Below are positions 47,284-60,400 of a stretch of 64,000 bases of DNA, one piece after another (positions within the stretch are counted from its first letter, which is position 1; each line of letters starts with the position of its first letter). This DNA is from Mesaphorura yosii. Its lineage: Eukaryota; Arthropoda; Collembola; Poduromorpha; Tullbergiidae. Both the position numbers and the translations under genes were made by a program. The DNA lies in assembly GCA_009869945.1 (NCBI GenBank), contig WIXG01000063.1:62001-126000 (forward strand), read 5' to 3'. The notes beneath the pieces were generated by a model, which saw only the letters and a program-made list of their open reading frames with translations, did no database searches and had not been told where the DNA came from.

Positions 47284-47289
47284 AATAAA
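47284..47289 (+). promoter_or_regulatory. Poly(A) signal AATAAA of the CatSper-beta-like gene
   Basis: Canonical AATAAA 65 nt after the TAG ending at 47219. Confidence 0.6.
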
Positions 47290-47907
47290 TCACATTTTTC
47301 AGAAAATGTTAAATCTGTTAAGGAAATGCTCACGAAAATTTTAATTATGAGAAAAGTAGAAGGCGACTGTAACTGGCCGAATTCTGTTTTCATTCTTTCT
47401 GCGCCGCGTAACCCAGCACGTAAGCTCTTGGCGTAAAATGCGTGCTCTCCGCGACCCGAAGCCACGGAATGATGAGGTGCTTTGAGTTTACAAGGTGGAA
47501 GTGGAGTAGGTGAATCGGAACACGGTTTCTGGTTCTTCCTTCGTTGAAGCTTTTGCTCTGGCTCTTCATTTGTACTGGTTAACTTACGATGGGATTACAA
47601 GCAGATAACTCATGCCCATGCCGCGTTTCGCCAGGTCCTGAGTCACTGAGTCTCATTTCGGAGTAAACGTGAACCATTCGTGTTTTCAAACTCAGCTAGA
47701 GTAGAACGAGAACGGCACGCTGGCAGAAATCTACTCGGCTCGCATATTGCGTTGCGCGTCTTTCCATCTCAGATCTTAGGATTGGACAATTTCTCGCTCT
47801 CTGAAGATGGAACTCTCTTTGGACTGGACTGGGCTACATGAGAGCATTCAATTGAACTGGATTATCAAGTAAAACAACAGCCGCAACTCGCAATCGAGTC
47901 TGTCGAG

Positions 47908-47913
47908 TATAAA
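47908..47913 (+). promoter_or_regulatory. Possible TATA box
   Basis: TATAAA followed about 43 nt later by a GTAAGT donor-like word (47957). It could mark a short 5' non-coding exon, but no downstream coding exon was found. Confidence 0.25.
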
Positions 47914-48588
47914 TGAGATTTTGAACAAGTGCTTTAGTGCATGCAGTGCAGCCAGTGTAAGTGCAAAGTCCACGAGAAAGAATCTTCTTCGCCGGAAAGG
48001 AAAGGAGACAGACATTTTGAGATCCAAGATTAGGTGTAAATTTCAAGAAAGCTTTGGACTTCAGGCAGGACTAGGATTCCGTTGGATTACGCACTAGTCT
48101 AAAGTCCACCAGGTACAATTCAGCACAGCGCAGTGATAACGATAAGTGATGAAATGAATGATTGAGAAGAAAGAAAGTAAGTTACGCTGTGAAGGTAACA
48201 AAAGTTGACAACACGAATAAAGTTTCCGGGCGCATCGCGCATCGGAGAAGTTATCTCGCTGAGCACTGGCAGCACAGCGCGTCAGCAACTGTGTTAATAC
48301 TGCTCCTGAAAAGTAAGTCTCTTTTACGATAACTGGAAACGAGTCGCAACTTATTGTGGATGAAGTGAAAGTGGAAATAGAAATACCGATGACGCGACGT
48401 GGAGCGGAATGAGATCACACTCTCAGTCAGGCAGACTCGTGCAATCGGCAATCAGGCAACTTTTCGACACGATGCGATGATGAACTCACACTCAGAGCTG
48501 ACACAACTGTTGACAAACTGATTCTCTACTAAAAGGGCTACGAAGTACGAATATTGTAGACGGTGCGACAAGTGCGAGTGCGATAGAA

Positions 48589-48597
48589 TATAAATAG
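48589..48597 (+). promoter_or_regulatory. Possible TATA box with 5' exon donor
   Basis: TATAAATAG, followed about 83 nt downstream by CAAG|GTACGT (donor at 48680). The spacing would suit a promoter and short leader exon of a gene with a long first intron. Confidence 0.3.
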
Positions 48598-50358
48598 GCT
48601 ACATTAACAGACTAATTTTAACATTCGATTTATATACGTCGGACTCCAGTCAATCGGTGGGCAGCTGGATAAGGTCAAGGTACGTCGTTTCTGAAATTCA
48701 ATTGTCTACTATCTACATTCATGCAGAGCAAAAACTTCGTACACCACACAAAATCCAAGTCAATTAGGCCAAATCCTCAATGTTTTAGTATTTTGAAAGT
48801 CGAATTTGAATTTTTAAGGATCACTAAACCAGAAGTGGTCATTAAATCATATGTCTTAGGTATAATGGTCATGCAAGTGTTGATGGGAACTTTATGACTC
48901 CAAGTCATGATCACACAACGACGAAGCCGCAACACACTTGAATGTGCAAACACATTCGACCAACACCATACGCATTGTCTGCAGTTGTCGATTCGGTCAG
49001 TTTTCGGAGAGTCTGAGGCGGGCGAAGTGATTCCCAAGAGTTGAATTGTTCTATGCCCTCCACAGCCATGTCATTTTCATCCATTATGCAGTAGTAAGTA
49101 GTTTGACCACTCACAGTCTAGTTGGGCTTAATTCAAGGTTATACTGTCGTTTCGTGCGTACTCCCGCAAGTGAATTGCAATTAACTCAAGTTACTAATGT
49201 TGCTCAAACTCATTAACTCTCATTCCCCCGTTTCACTTCGTTCCATGAACATGACTTAATTTGATTGAGACAGGAACAACGTACGAACGCTTCATTAGAC
49301 GAACACGTGGACCTCATTTACACATTTCGTTTCCATTTCGTTTCCATTTCTACAATTCCCACTTTCATGAGTGACTAATTGAACTTGAACATTCCAACCG
49401 ACTTTTGCTTGTACTAATAATTGTTGGCAACGCCAGCGGCAATTTTGTCTAAAATGATGGATTCATGCGAATTAAGCGAATTTGCGATTCGGGACCCGAC
49501 CAATTCTTTATTCATGCTTCATGCCATGTCATGTCATTCCGACGACCAAAAATTAGCTCACAACTGCACGCAGCAAGTAGCAAACACCGCAATCGTATTC
49601 ATTTATCATTTACTGCGAACAAAGAGAACCGAACATTTATCGCTAACAATTAGTTTAATAATTAATGCAACCAGAGCCTGGCCCGGCCCAAGGCCGGGTC
49701 CTTCTTCCAAGTTCCAATTCCAAGTTGCACCACGCACACGGCGCAAGTTTACAAAATATCGCATTAAGTAGCATGTAAACTACATAAATCACATTAATTT
49801 ACCACATGCACATTCATGACCGGGTGTGCTCGCCAAAGAAGAAAGTATCCCAAGATTAATTGCCTGTGGAGCACTTTGTTTATTTTCTCGTGCATGCAGT
49901 GCAAAATTCGTATCTCGTAATTCGTGAAAAGTATTTCACAAGACGCATTTATCTATGCTTGTATCTTTGTCTGGAAGCGCGACTGCGACATGCATCTTTG
50001 ACTTTACTTTGTCTTAGTTTTCGGACCAGCAGACCAACTTGAGTTTCCAGCTTGCTTTGGTCCGGGTCTTTCTTAACTGCTAAGCTCTATTGATTTTTGA
50101 TAAGATACCGACCAGGCCATTTTGCAACGGGACTCAGTTTAAAACAAAAACATGGTCTGGTCGGTCGAGCAATTTATACACGATGTCATATATCATGACT
50201 TTGCTAAAATGAAATGAAACCGAAACCGAACCGGGACACAGAAACTTGCACGACTTGCAGCAGAGTCGCCGTCGTCGCCGGGCGCATTGTCAAAGGAAAA
50301 TAAAGCAATAGCATTGTCTAGCGCTTTGCGAAGCAGTTAAGTAAACAAACATATATGA

Positions 50359-50530
50359 AGCAATGGATCGAGCAAGCGAGCTCGAAGGAAATTGAATCCC
50401 TTGCTCGCGCTGCAGAGTAGCGTAGCACTTTTACTGCTTCTGGTGTGCCTAGGCCAGGCCACGCCGCCACACCGAGGAGAAAGACAACGACAGCAAACAT
50501 TTATAATAATAAAATGGCACGGGTTCATTA
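50359..50530 (+). other. Signal-peptide-like open stretch without an ATG
   Basis: An open frame from 50359 encodes LNPLLALQSSVALLLLLVC LGQA followed by a basic, hydrophilic stretch. This looks like the core and cleavage region of a secretory signal peptide. It lacks an in-frame ATG, so it would need an upstream exon. No downstream exon with matching phase could be assigned. Confidence 0.2.
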
Positions 50531-51571
50531 TTTATTTAGTTTGCTATAGACATGAGACTTCTTTCTTTTTGTTTGAAAATGAGGCATTATGCTCATTATA
50601 ATAATATGTAAGTACGTGATTACATTATTTCAGGGTCGCGTCGCCGTTGCCGCTGCGGCGGACGAGAATCTCAATTCTTTACTTATTCAGTGGGATTTGC
50701 CCCCCGAGTCGGATTTGGAAACAGCTTGCAGAAACAGAAATTATCAGAATTCTTCAGATCGAAATAATTCCCTCGCCCCTTACGTTTGCATTGTTGCATG
50801 ATTTGCATGGAAGTAAGCTAATGCTGGCGAAATTCTCTGGAATTGTCAATACCGTTTCGCATACCGCGTTTCGTGACTTTTACATAAACAGCGAGCAGGA
50901 GCCGAACACTTGATTGAGAACCCATCATCTTGGGAAAAGCAAAAGGCAAATCAATAATACATATTAGAGTGGGCTATTATTCTCTACAAATAATTCATAG
51001 TCTAATGGTATTGGCTCGGAGAATGAAACAAAGGCTCATTTATGTTTTATGTGTAGCAGCGTTTAGCTTTTGGCGATCCGAATTCGAGCTTACGGCACGG
51101 TGAAAGGATTGCATAGCACAGCACGGAGCCCGATACAACGAATGAAAAAGCTCATGTACTATAAACGGTAAACGGCAACGGTTGACCTGACCACAGCCAG
51201 CCAACCAGTGAAGTAACCAGCCGCGCGTATCGAAGCAAAGGAGAAAAGAAGCCTGTCCTTTGCCTTTCTTTTGACTATGCCCTGTTGTTTCAGCAGATAC
51301 CACAAAAGCTGTAATTTATAGACAGCAGCTCGGACTTCGGGCACTGCTATTAAACTCTCGTTTATATTTGTCTGTTTGTACAACCACGCGTACGACCGGG
51401 TAACGATCGCATTATTACACACATCTGTTATTAACTGCTTGGAAACGATTTCCTATCCATCTTCGCATTCGCATTCGTGGGAGAGAAAGCAGCGATCACC
51501 ACCCAACTTTCGCCCTTTTGTTTCGGTGCTTGCTTTCTTCAGTGAAGGTAGGAGCTATGTCCAGCGAAGCA

Positions 51572-51579
51572 TATAAAAG
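51572..51579 (+). promoter_or_regulatory. Possible TATA box (TATAAAAG)
   Basis: Consensus TATAAAAG inside GCATATAAAAGGAGG, the best TATA match in the desert. No exon with a supported start follows within 1 kb, so it remains a motif match. Confidence 0.3.
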
Positions 51580-54500
51580 GAGGTTAATAAAAGCACTGAA
51601 TGATTGACTGACTGCACGAGTTGAATTATTCTTGGCTTGACTACTTTCGGAAAATGGATGAAAATTTAAGGAGGTAAAAGAATCATGCTGAGATCAATTT
51701 ATTTCGTAATGCTCAGTACTGCACCGTAGCACGCTGGACTGGCATGAATATAATTGAAGTTCAGTCTCGCATGCATGTGGCTCACAATTGCTGGTTGAGA
51801 CGTGTCCCGTGTTCTGGGAGTCATTAAAATATCTCATGTAGTATCTTTCTTGTGCACAGAATGCTGGAATGCTGGAATGCGTGTCGTGGGACATGTCAGG
51901 AAATTATCCTTATAATGTTATTAAATTTTGTTGTGACTGTTACGTTGTTCCCCGTGGTATGGCGTGGATCTCACTACTTCAGATTAGTCAGTGCAATGAG
52001 GGGGTTAAAGGCAATTATGTAGTTGACTTGGTTTGGTGGAGCACACATTCCCTGCAATAATACGTAACCTGTCTTGCCTATGCAAAAACGAAATCTGCAG
52101 TCTGTGGTGTTTAAGAAAGTCGTACTTTGTTCATCTTGACTAGGCCGAAGTATTGAACACTACGCAAGAAAGGCATTCACTTTACATTTAAAGTGACAGC
52201 ATCTGTACAACGACTACGACGGCAGTAGCAGCTGTAATCTCATCTCTGAATCATCCGCATCCGCATTTGAACCGATGCCAGAATGCGAAGAGCGAAACCT
52301 CGGAAGCACCGCGTTGCACGTGTTTCCGCAAGAATCCTCCAACTTGTAACGTAACGACGTCCCGATCTCAGTCTTAATGAAATTCATATGCTTTTATAAG
52401 GCCAAGGCTCATAAATAATTGGGATTAAAATTTTTGGCTGCGGCTTCGGGTTGGCGGCGTCTCGCTCATTTTTATACTCTGACGCAGACTTTCTTCTTGG
52501 AAAATGTTCGTTCCACATGTGCGTCTCGTATTTATTGTTTAAAATCAACAGATAAAAATCCGGGGTTGGATTTTGAAATAATATTGATTCTGGAATGGGC
52601 ACTCGAGCGCGCGAGAACTCGAGACGACCAAAACACTATGCTTGGAGTTTCCACCTTGAGTGTTTGACCACGTCATAGTTGTACGTCAAGCGTCACAAGT
52701 CGCAGCGACTTGTGACTCTTAGGCGCTACGCATTATTGTCATTGCCCGGATAGTCTAGATTCGCTTTCACTTTGCCCGAGATTCATCTCCTCGTCTTTTG
52801 TCTTGTTCGCTGTCCTGTTCTCTGCTGCTGTTGAACTCATCCGCACATCCTTCTTCCTTCCGACACATTTTTCTATTGCAGCACCAACACTCTGTGCTAA
52901 AGTCGACTTTTTTCTTTCAATCTCGCCTCGACTCGCCGCACCTTATCGTTGTTACTTTGTTCCCTCTTTGTCTTCGCTCTTTTGTCTTTCTAAGCTCATA
53001 TTATGACCCAACATCGTGCTCGTACCCAGCACACGGAAAGCCGGTTGGTATTGTCACATTTTTGCAAATCTGCACTTCTCGTCCAAGTAGCGTACCTTTC
53101 CCAAGTACCGTACTTGTGTAAGCCTTAATCCATTCTTACTGAAGTTGCGGTACACGGCAAATGCTTCGGGTAAAAGGAAAGACTTTCCTGTTGCTTAAAT
53201 TTTTCATCAGTAAACTAGTATCTAGCATGACAAAATCAGAGCAAAGCAACAGCCAAGGAATAGAAATGGAGACCGTGTTTACTTTTCACATGAATCTTCC
53301 TCTTCACGAATTTTAGAAAGCATGAGCCTTCCACTTGGATTCCATTTCAAAATGCTTTCTCCTGAGCTTTGGTTCGTGTTTACAGCCGTATTGGTAGTAT
53401 TTTACCATTAGACAGCGCTAGCGCAAACGCATATTTTACTTCAATTCAAGTTCCCATCAGAGAAGGTTCAGTGTTGCGACTATAATGCCAGGAATTTGGA
53501 GATTCTTGGCAATGATTGTAAAAATGTGGTATGTAGGTTACCGTATAAATAATAAGTGTAACTTGAAGTGGGTGACGTGCGTTTATTGCTCGCATACGCT
53601 TTTTGATTCGCCATCACTCCAAAAACAATGAATACATAATCATGTCTCGTTCTCGGTTCTGTGCTGCCCGTCTCCACTTGACATGCAGCCCGAAAATGCG
53701 AATGTTAACCGTGAAATTGTTTTGATACTATTTAATTGAATTCTCAATCGGAATCGATCGCTCAATAAATAAATTCAGAAGAGATTTAGCGGACCTTGGC
53801 ACTGATAATAAAAGTCCCAGTTAGAATTGTTTCTGGATGGAGAAAAGGTATCCTGAAAATTGTTCTTCCGAACGCCACAACACTTACTTACGAGTTACTT
53901 ACTCTCTCAAGTCAGTCTATATCATTGGATCACTGATCACTCATCGCTGCTAAGAGCCCGCTGTGCATGCATACACGCTGGAGGACACGATGGCCTGCAT
54001 AATCACCATTGTTTCACATTGATCCTTCCCACAGGAAACATTCATTCTATTACATGCATTATTCCCTGTAACACGTTTGTGCCAACTAACTCTGGCTACT
54101 GGCTTTATCCCGCGCCGCGCGGCAAAGTTACTGCACGGTAATCGGAATGCATATTTAATGACTCCTCGTTTGGATACTTGCTCGTCTTCCCGTAACGAAT
54201 TCATTACGGGAGAATGTAAAGTGAGCGAAACGAGCTTTTAACTTTTAATTTATGTGAGTATTTGCATGAGGGTCTGTACTTTCCCGTACCATGCCATCTG
54301 CTGAAGTCCTCACGGACGAGCTTCAAATCGACTGTTTTATTACTCGACCTGTGAAGGTCAGAAAAGTTCACGTGAAAGCAGAAATTATACCCCTTACTGT
54401 CGCCGTGTTTGTGTTTACTCGCATTTGCGCTCTCGCACATTCTTCGTGGACAGTGGACACACCCATCAAATTGGTTCACTTCTGAGTAGCCGTATAGTCT

Positions 54501-57473
54501 TGTCTTTGTGTGTGCCACGTTTACTTGAAACATAACACTTTATACTAGTTCGGTCGTTGTTCAAGGTAATAATTTTCTTGTCTTGTCTCCCAGATATGTT
54601 ATTTGCTATTTTTAGAGAGCAAGAGCGCGATCACAGGTTACAATGCAATATGCCTTTAGTTGTGTGTTTGAGGCAGCACATTTTATATCAAACAAATAGA
54701 AGACTCTCTCACACTCACGCATCGTACGCGCGTACACGATTTTCATTCAGTGCTGAATCAGAATTAGAGTCATCAGAGTCAGTCAGAGAAAAAGGATTGT
54801 ATAATATTTTGTAATGGGTACTCTCACAAGGCTTTATTGCACGCATACATGCCACGAGGAAAGGCTGAAGTGAAGTGAAGTCAAGGCGAGTTGTCATGTG
54901 GAAGCTGGTTGAATGGCTATTTTGTTGAGTTTCACGCATTTTAAGCATGGACCGTAATTTAAATGAGATTTACCATTTTCAAGTTTGCAGCTTGCGGGAA
55001 TAAACAGCACTGGGTCCTGTTAGGTCATCAAGTTAATGGCTATACGGAAGTTCATTTTCACTTGGGATTCTGGTGGCAACTGGCAAACTGGCTGGAGGAC
55101 AGTTGATAAATGAGGAGCTCTCACTGAGACTGTGGCTGCTGCTACTCTTAATGGGCCTGTGGTGATTCTCACACAAAGACACGGTAGTAAGTGCAGCTAA
55201 TAAATTACCGATGGCTTGCAACTTGCATGCAGGGAAATAGCCTCGAGAGTCCCATGTCACTTTGTGGCATGGCACGACATTAGAGTAGGCCGGATTCACG
55301 ATTACGGGAACGATAACGGCAACAACAGACGTAGGGCGCTCTGTGGTCAGAAAATCCATTCCGTATTCAGATTCATTTCAGCTATCTGCAAGGCAAGACT
55401 CAGAAGACTCAGACTCAGTTTTCGTCCGGTTCGACGTGATTTTGGGTCTGAATTCATAGCAGCTGGCTGATGTTGAGTGAATGTAATGATGTGAATCTAA
55501 ACAACTAACTCCAACTGGCAGTCAAAGGCAAAGTCAATCTGCGCCAGGGCTAGCCTAGCCAAGTCGGTGCCAATTATTCAACGCTGTGCAGCACAACTTC
55601 AAACGACCCGCTATTCACAAAATGCTGGCAAGGTTCAAGTTCTTGTTAGCCTGTTAGATTTATTGCGTGGGCGCAGGAAGAGAAAATTATATGAGCGGGC
55701 GAAGCGGCCACATTCCCAGCAGCCAAATCCTGGAGGATCAGCCCCGTCGTGTAATTGTGATTGCAATTGTTAAATAAGTCCAGATCGAGACAGACGGGCA
55801 GAGATTCATGGCTCCGAGTGCTTTCAAATTGCATTTAATCACGGATTTTCAGACAGATGCATGGAAATTCGCTGAAATGTAAAACACAATTCTGTAGCAT
55901 CACACATGTCCCACGGCAGAGGCCGGATGGAGCTTGTGCTTCTCCTGATGATAATTGCAGTTGGGTAAAGTGCCTGCAGATACGAGCAACCGGGCCCATT
56001 TTACAACGAGGCACACTAAAACGGGATAAAATATAAAATAACACTGTCCTTTAGATAAATCTCATTCCACCAGCTTCTCTTGCCTCTCCCTTCGACGTTC
56101 GCCTACCAAATCTTGAATCTGGGTCCCCTGCTCAGTGTGGGACAAGGACACGATTCTCGTAACTCATCTTGGCTCGTCCGTGCTCCGTGTAGAGTATCTT
56201 CAGATTGAAACAGCAGCTGGAGAGAAGATACAGAAGCAGAAATGTTTCGGGGAAAGGAGAAAGAAACTTTGTTTTACCAGGACAAAATTCAATAATAAAA
56301 ACAAGCCTTCAAGTCCTTTTCGCTTTTCCTTTCCTTTCCTTCCAACTTTTCAGTTTTATGCTGCTCGCATCGGCAGCAACAGCAGCGAACAAATGCTGAA
56401 ATACGATTCAAATAAACAACTCCCACTTCGCATCGCAGCAGTGCACCGCTTGAATTCGCATTCGCAGCTGAATTGGGAATAAAGTGGGGCAATCGAGTCT
56501 TGGCTTTCATGCATTTAATGCTTTATGCTGTTTTACGGACTTCTTTAAAATCGACGGCACTTTCACTTCAAGGAAACCCGAAAACACTCGTGTAACAATA
56601 ACATACACGGCAGATATGATCAACGAGATAAAAATGACAACGTCGAACATATGCTCTTTGTGTATTGCGTACGCATTGCGTATTGTGATTGCGATTGTGC
56701 TTGGTACGCTTATAATACGCACCGCCCGCAATTGAAAAATAAGTAGTTCGGTCTGCCTTTTCAGAGCGACAAAGAGTACGTGCACAGAGTACAATATTCA
56801 CGATGGCAAGACGGGAGCGGGTACACCGCAGAGGAAATGCTACAAAAACGAAAACGAAGAACAAGAATTCGAATCGAATCCACTTTCTCCACGCACACAC
56901 ACATGCTCCAAATGGAGAAAGTATCCAAAAAACCAACAGCAAAGAGAAAGCGGGGAATTGGCGATGACAATAATGTCAACAGACCCTCAAGTCAGGCAAG
57001 TAGCTGAATCAGTATGCAATGTAAATGGTTAATGTATTGTAACACCAACACCCACGTCGCTGGTCGTGTGTCGCGTAGATAATATTTTGCCAACTCAGAA
57101 TCCTTGCAAATAAATGCCTGCAAGCATTTACAATACAAACGTTTCATAAATTCTCTTTTTGCGTTCGCATTCGCGTTTTACAGCTGCTGCTGCTCGAAAT
57201 TCTTTCCTGAGATTCGGACAGCACTTTATTGTAGGAAATGAACATCATAAACATGTACACTGTAAACTGCACGTAAGTGAAAGCTGAATTCGGACGACAA
57301 TAACAGCAAGCACAACGGCGAGGAGCACAGGAACGGAGAACGAAAGTCTTTGATAAGGGAATAAGTTGACGATCACGGGCCAGACTGCGGCACATTCAGG
57401 ATGTGCATATTGTCGTAAAGGAACTTTACAGAAGCCAGGAGGCATAGTGTGCCTTGATCTTTTCCATGTTCTG

Positions 57474-57494
57474 CCCGTGGTAAAATACCACGGG
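57474..57494. repeat. Short perfect hairpin
   Basis: CCCGTGGTA and its exact complement TACCACGGG flank a 3-nt AAA loop (9-bp stem). Isolated in the gene desert; no adjacent poly-T or gene end. Confidence 0.5.
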
Positions 57495-60400
57495 TATATC
57501 CTATTCTATTCGCATTTTTATTCATATCCCTTAAATAAATTCATCGTAAGCTTCTGAGGCTTAGCCTCGTTGCCTGCCTTTGTCGCGTCACACTCAGATT
57601 TTCTATCCTGCCGCATTATCGGGAGAATAGCGACCGAATTTGCAGCTTGAATGCGGCTGGAAGCAAGCAAGGAGAGAAGAAATCTGCTACTACTCGTCAG
57701 TCATCAATTAGCAAATGAGTTAAATTTGCATGAACTTCAAGGAAATGCAAGCTAAGCGAAACGTGTCTTTTTGCATTTTTGAATCTTTCGCAAATGCAAA
57801 AATGCGAGCTCAATTTTTTATTTGATGTTTTGCGTTTGACGTTTTCGATGTTGGAACTTGCACAATTTCTTTGTCAGCTTTCTTCTTGGTCAAATTAAAT
57901 ATGAATGTGAAATTGGGTCGGATGGAAAGTGGGAGCATTGAAGTGAAACGCTGATTGCATAATTTTGTGTAAATATCGTTCCTTTACAATACGTTAGCGG
58001 CGCACTCATTCAAGCACAATGACAGACTTGAATGAGTTGTTTGTGGATCTATTTCTTCTCCTTTATCAGCGAATGGACCGAAACTCTAAAATATGTCGTT
58101 ACTTGCTCGCGCGGTTTCGAAAACAAGCCAAAATGCTAACATGTTTGTCAAGTTTTAAGAAAGTTTTGATTTTAAAGTTTCATATTTTCGACTATTGTTT
58201 GTTTTTCAGTTGTTCCTGCTGGAATTCTGAAAGTAGGAGTAAAAGTTAACCTGAAGCGCTTTGCGGTTCCTCCTGCTCAGGTTTGTCTTCGTCTTCTTCC
58301 TGATAAAGTTTTAATAAATAGGCGCTTGTCTTGTCTCCGCTGCTTTGCGCTGTTCTATCATTCGATGCTCAAACTTTTGCTCTCAAGAGCTAGACCAACT
58401 ACGACGGCCACCCAGGCTCCAAATGATCATTCGCCTTCATGCACTCCTTTCCGAAAATGAATTGCTTGTCCTGGTGATTCTGGTCCTCGGTCTCTGTCTC
58501 TTTCTCTGTCGAGATTACTTGCTGTGATATTGTGCAGGGAAAGCTTGAGACTTCCAGTCTACAGTTTTCTGTAGTCTTACGATTCTTGATGTGATAACGA
58601 TATGCTGCCAGAGGAGAGATTTGCAGCCGACTTTTTGTGTTGCGTGGAAAATTAACTTTTCTGTTTCAATTTTTAACTTTTTGATAAATTGTCTTTTCCA
58701 TGCACAGCTTGCAGCAAAAGCCCAAGCCTCAATTTACACCACGAGTCTTGGTATTGGTGTAATATTCGGTTATGATAACTTGATTTTAAGCTTTTGGGTC
58801 GAGAAATTCTCGCATCTCTCGCCCGGCCGCTCGCGCTCATCAGAAACCGGGTGTTCAGTGCTCGGAAACTCAGATTCTGCCATTTACGCGGTCGGCCGTT
58901 GCGTTTTGCCTGCAAGCATTGTTAGTTACATGGAAATGACTCGAAATCAGGCTTGCTGATGTCTGAGCTGTGGTTCAGTCTCATGTCACACCAGAGGCTT
59001 ATGGTGAAACTTTTCAACAAGTTGGGTGCGAATGCAAGTCGCGATTGCGATTCGGAGAATAGCAAAGGTGGGATCCCTCTTCCTCTGCGGAGTGTCAAAA
59101 GTAAAAGCCAAAGCCAACCTGTTCGGAAACCGCCACCGCACCGCGGAAAAGAAGAAAAATCAATAGTAACACCTTAACAACACATTATTGATGCTCTAAT
59201 TCTTTCTCTGCCTCTCACACTGCACTGCCACCACGTACCAAAGATTCCTCATGCATGCATTCACGGTGCTATCTCGGGAATTGATCTGTGGACCATAATC
59301 TGATTTCTCGTCACACTCGGCGAGACGAGACGTTTGTGGTGATTAATGATGATAGGAAGGAAGTCAGAGTCGGAGCCCAACTCAGAGCAGTGAGCTTGAT
59401 TTCAATCCACGTCCACTTTCAATGCCAATACGTACGCACGTGGAATCTGGTTAATAAAAATTCATTGCCCACATAATTGGATTGCATTATCGCAACGCCC
59501 TGAGTCCTTGTGCGGATGCTGATGCGGCTGGCTGCTGGCAGCTGCATCATTTTTGGGATTGGACCGATAAAAAGAAACGAGGCGCGAAATGATTATCTGG
59601 CCTTGCCACTGCGCCCGCAGCCCACTAGTCCAGCGCCAGCGTACGTAGCATGTACAATATACAATTACGATCGTTTTCTCGTATCTCCTTCGCTCAAAAA
59701 TTGAATTGCTTTCTTATATCTTATTCCCAGCATGCGTTTGCGTTTGGGAAATTCTGAACGCCGATTTTAGTTAACGAGGACTGCGAACTGCAAACTGCAG
59801 AAAGTGTATCATTTTTGTAACAATTTTTATTATGACGTAATTTTTTCTTTTGCTCCACTCTCGCGCTCGGCATGAGCTGTAAGTGTTTTTCGTATTTAAT
59901 ATTGTAGACGGGTGAGCATCATAAAAAGAAAGTCCTTTAACTTTATGCGTTCCGGTTCCAGCCTTTATCCTGCCTGTCCTGGAGTGTGGGTCCACGTCCA
60001 TGAGTATGGAAAAGGAGAGACCACGTTGTGGTGGTAAAGCAATGGCAATAATATTTATAATTGATGTCAAGTTCTCTACTTCGCTTTGCTGCGTGACGGC
60101 ACTACTGTCTCTATTAATCTACAAATACATACATCGTTCTGGTTAAGTGCGCGCGCCAAGAAGTGTTTTTAGGTCGGGCCAATTCTTCCGCTATTTTTCT
60201 GTGGATGCAAGAGTTTTATTCAAAAGATTTATCAAACGGACACATAAAAATGTCTCTTATTTTCTCAACCTACTGCCTCGCTTCCACCACTGCCATCATG
60301 CAATGCAATTGAGGGCACTCAAGACTAACTTCATGTGGACATTGAACGAATGACTGTCTGGGTGTCGCATTCTTCATATTTCCTATGTTCTCGTTCTTGT

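Noticed and set aside
56135-56482. 115-codon plus-strand ORF
   Set aside because: Random-like composition, competing ORFs on both strands, no splice support.
57474-57494. Hairpin considered as a transcription terminator
   Set aside because: Intrinsic terminators are not expected in animal nuclear genes and no gene ends here.
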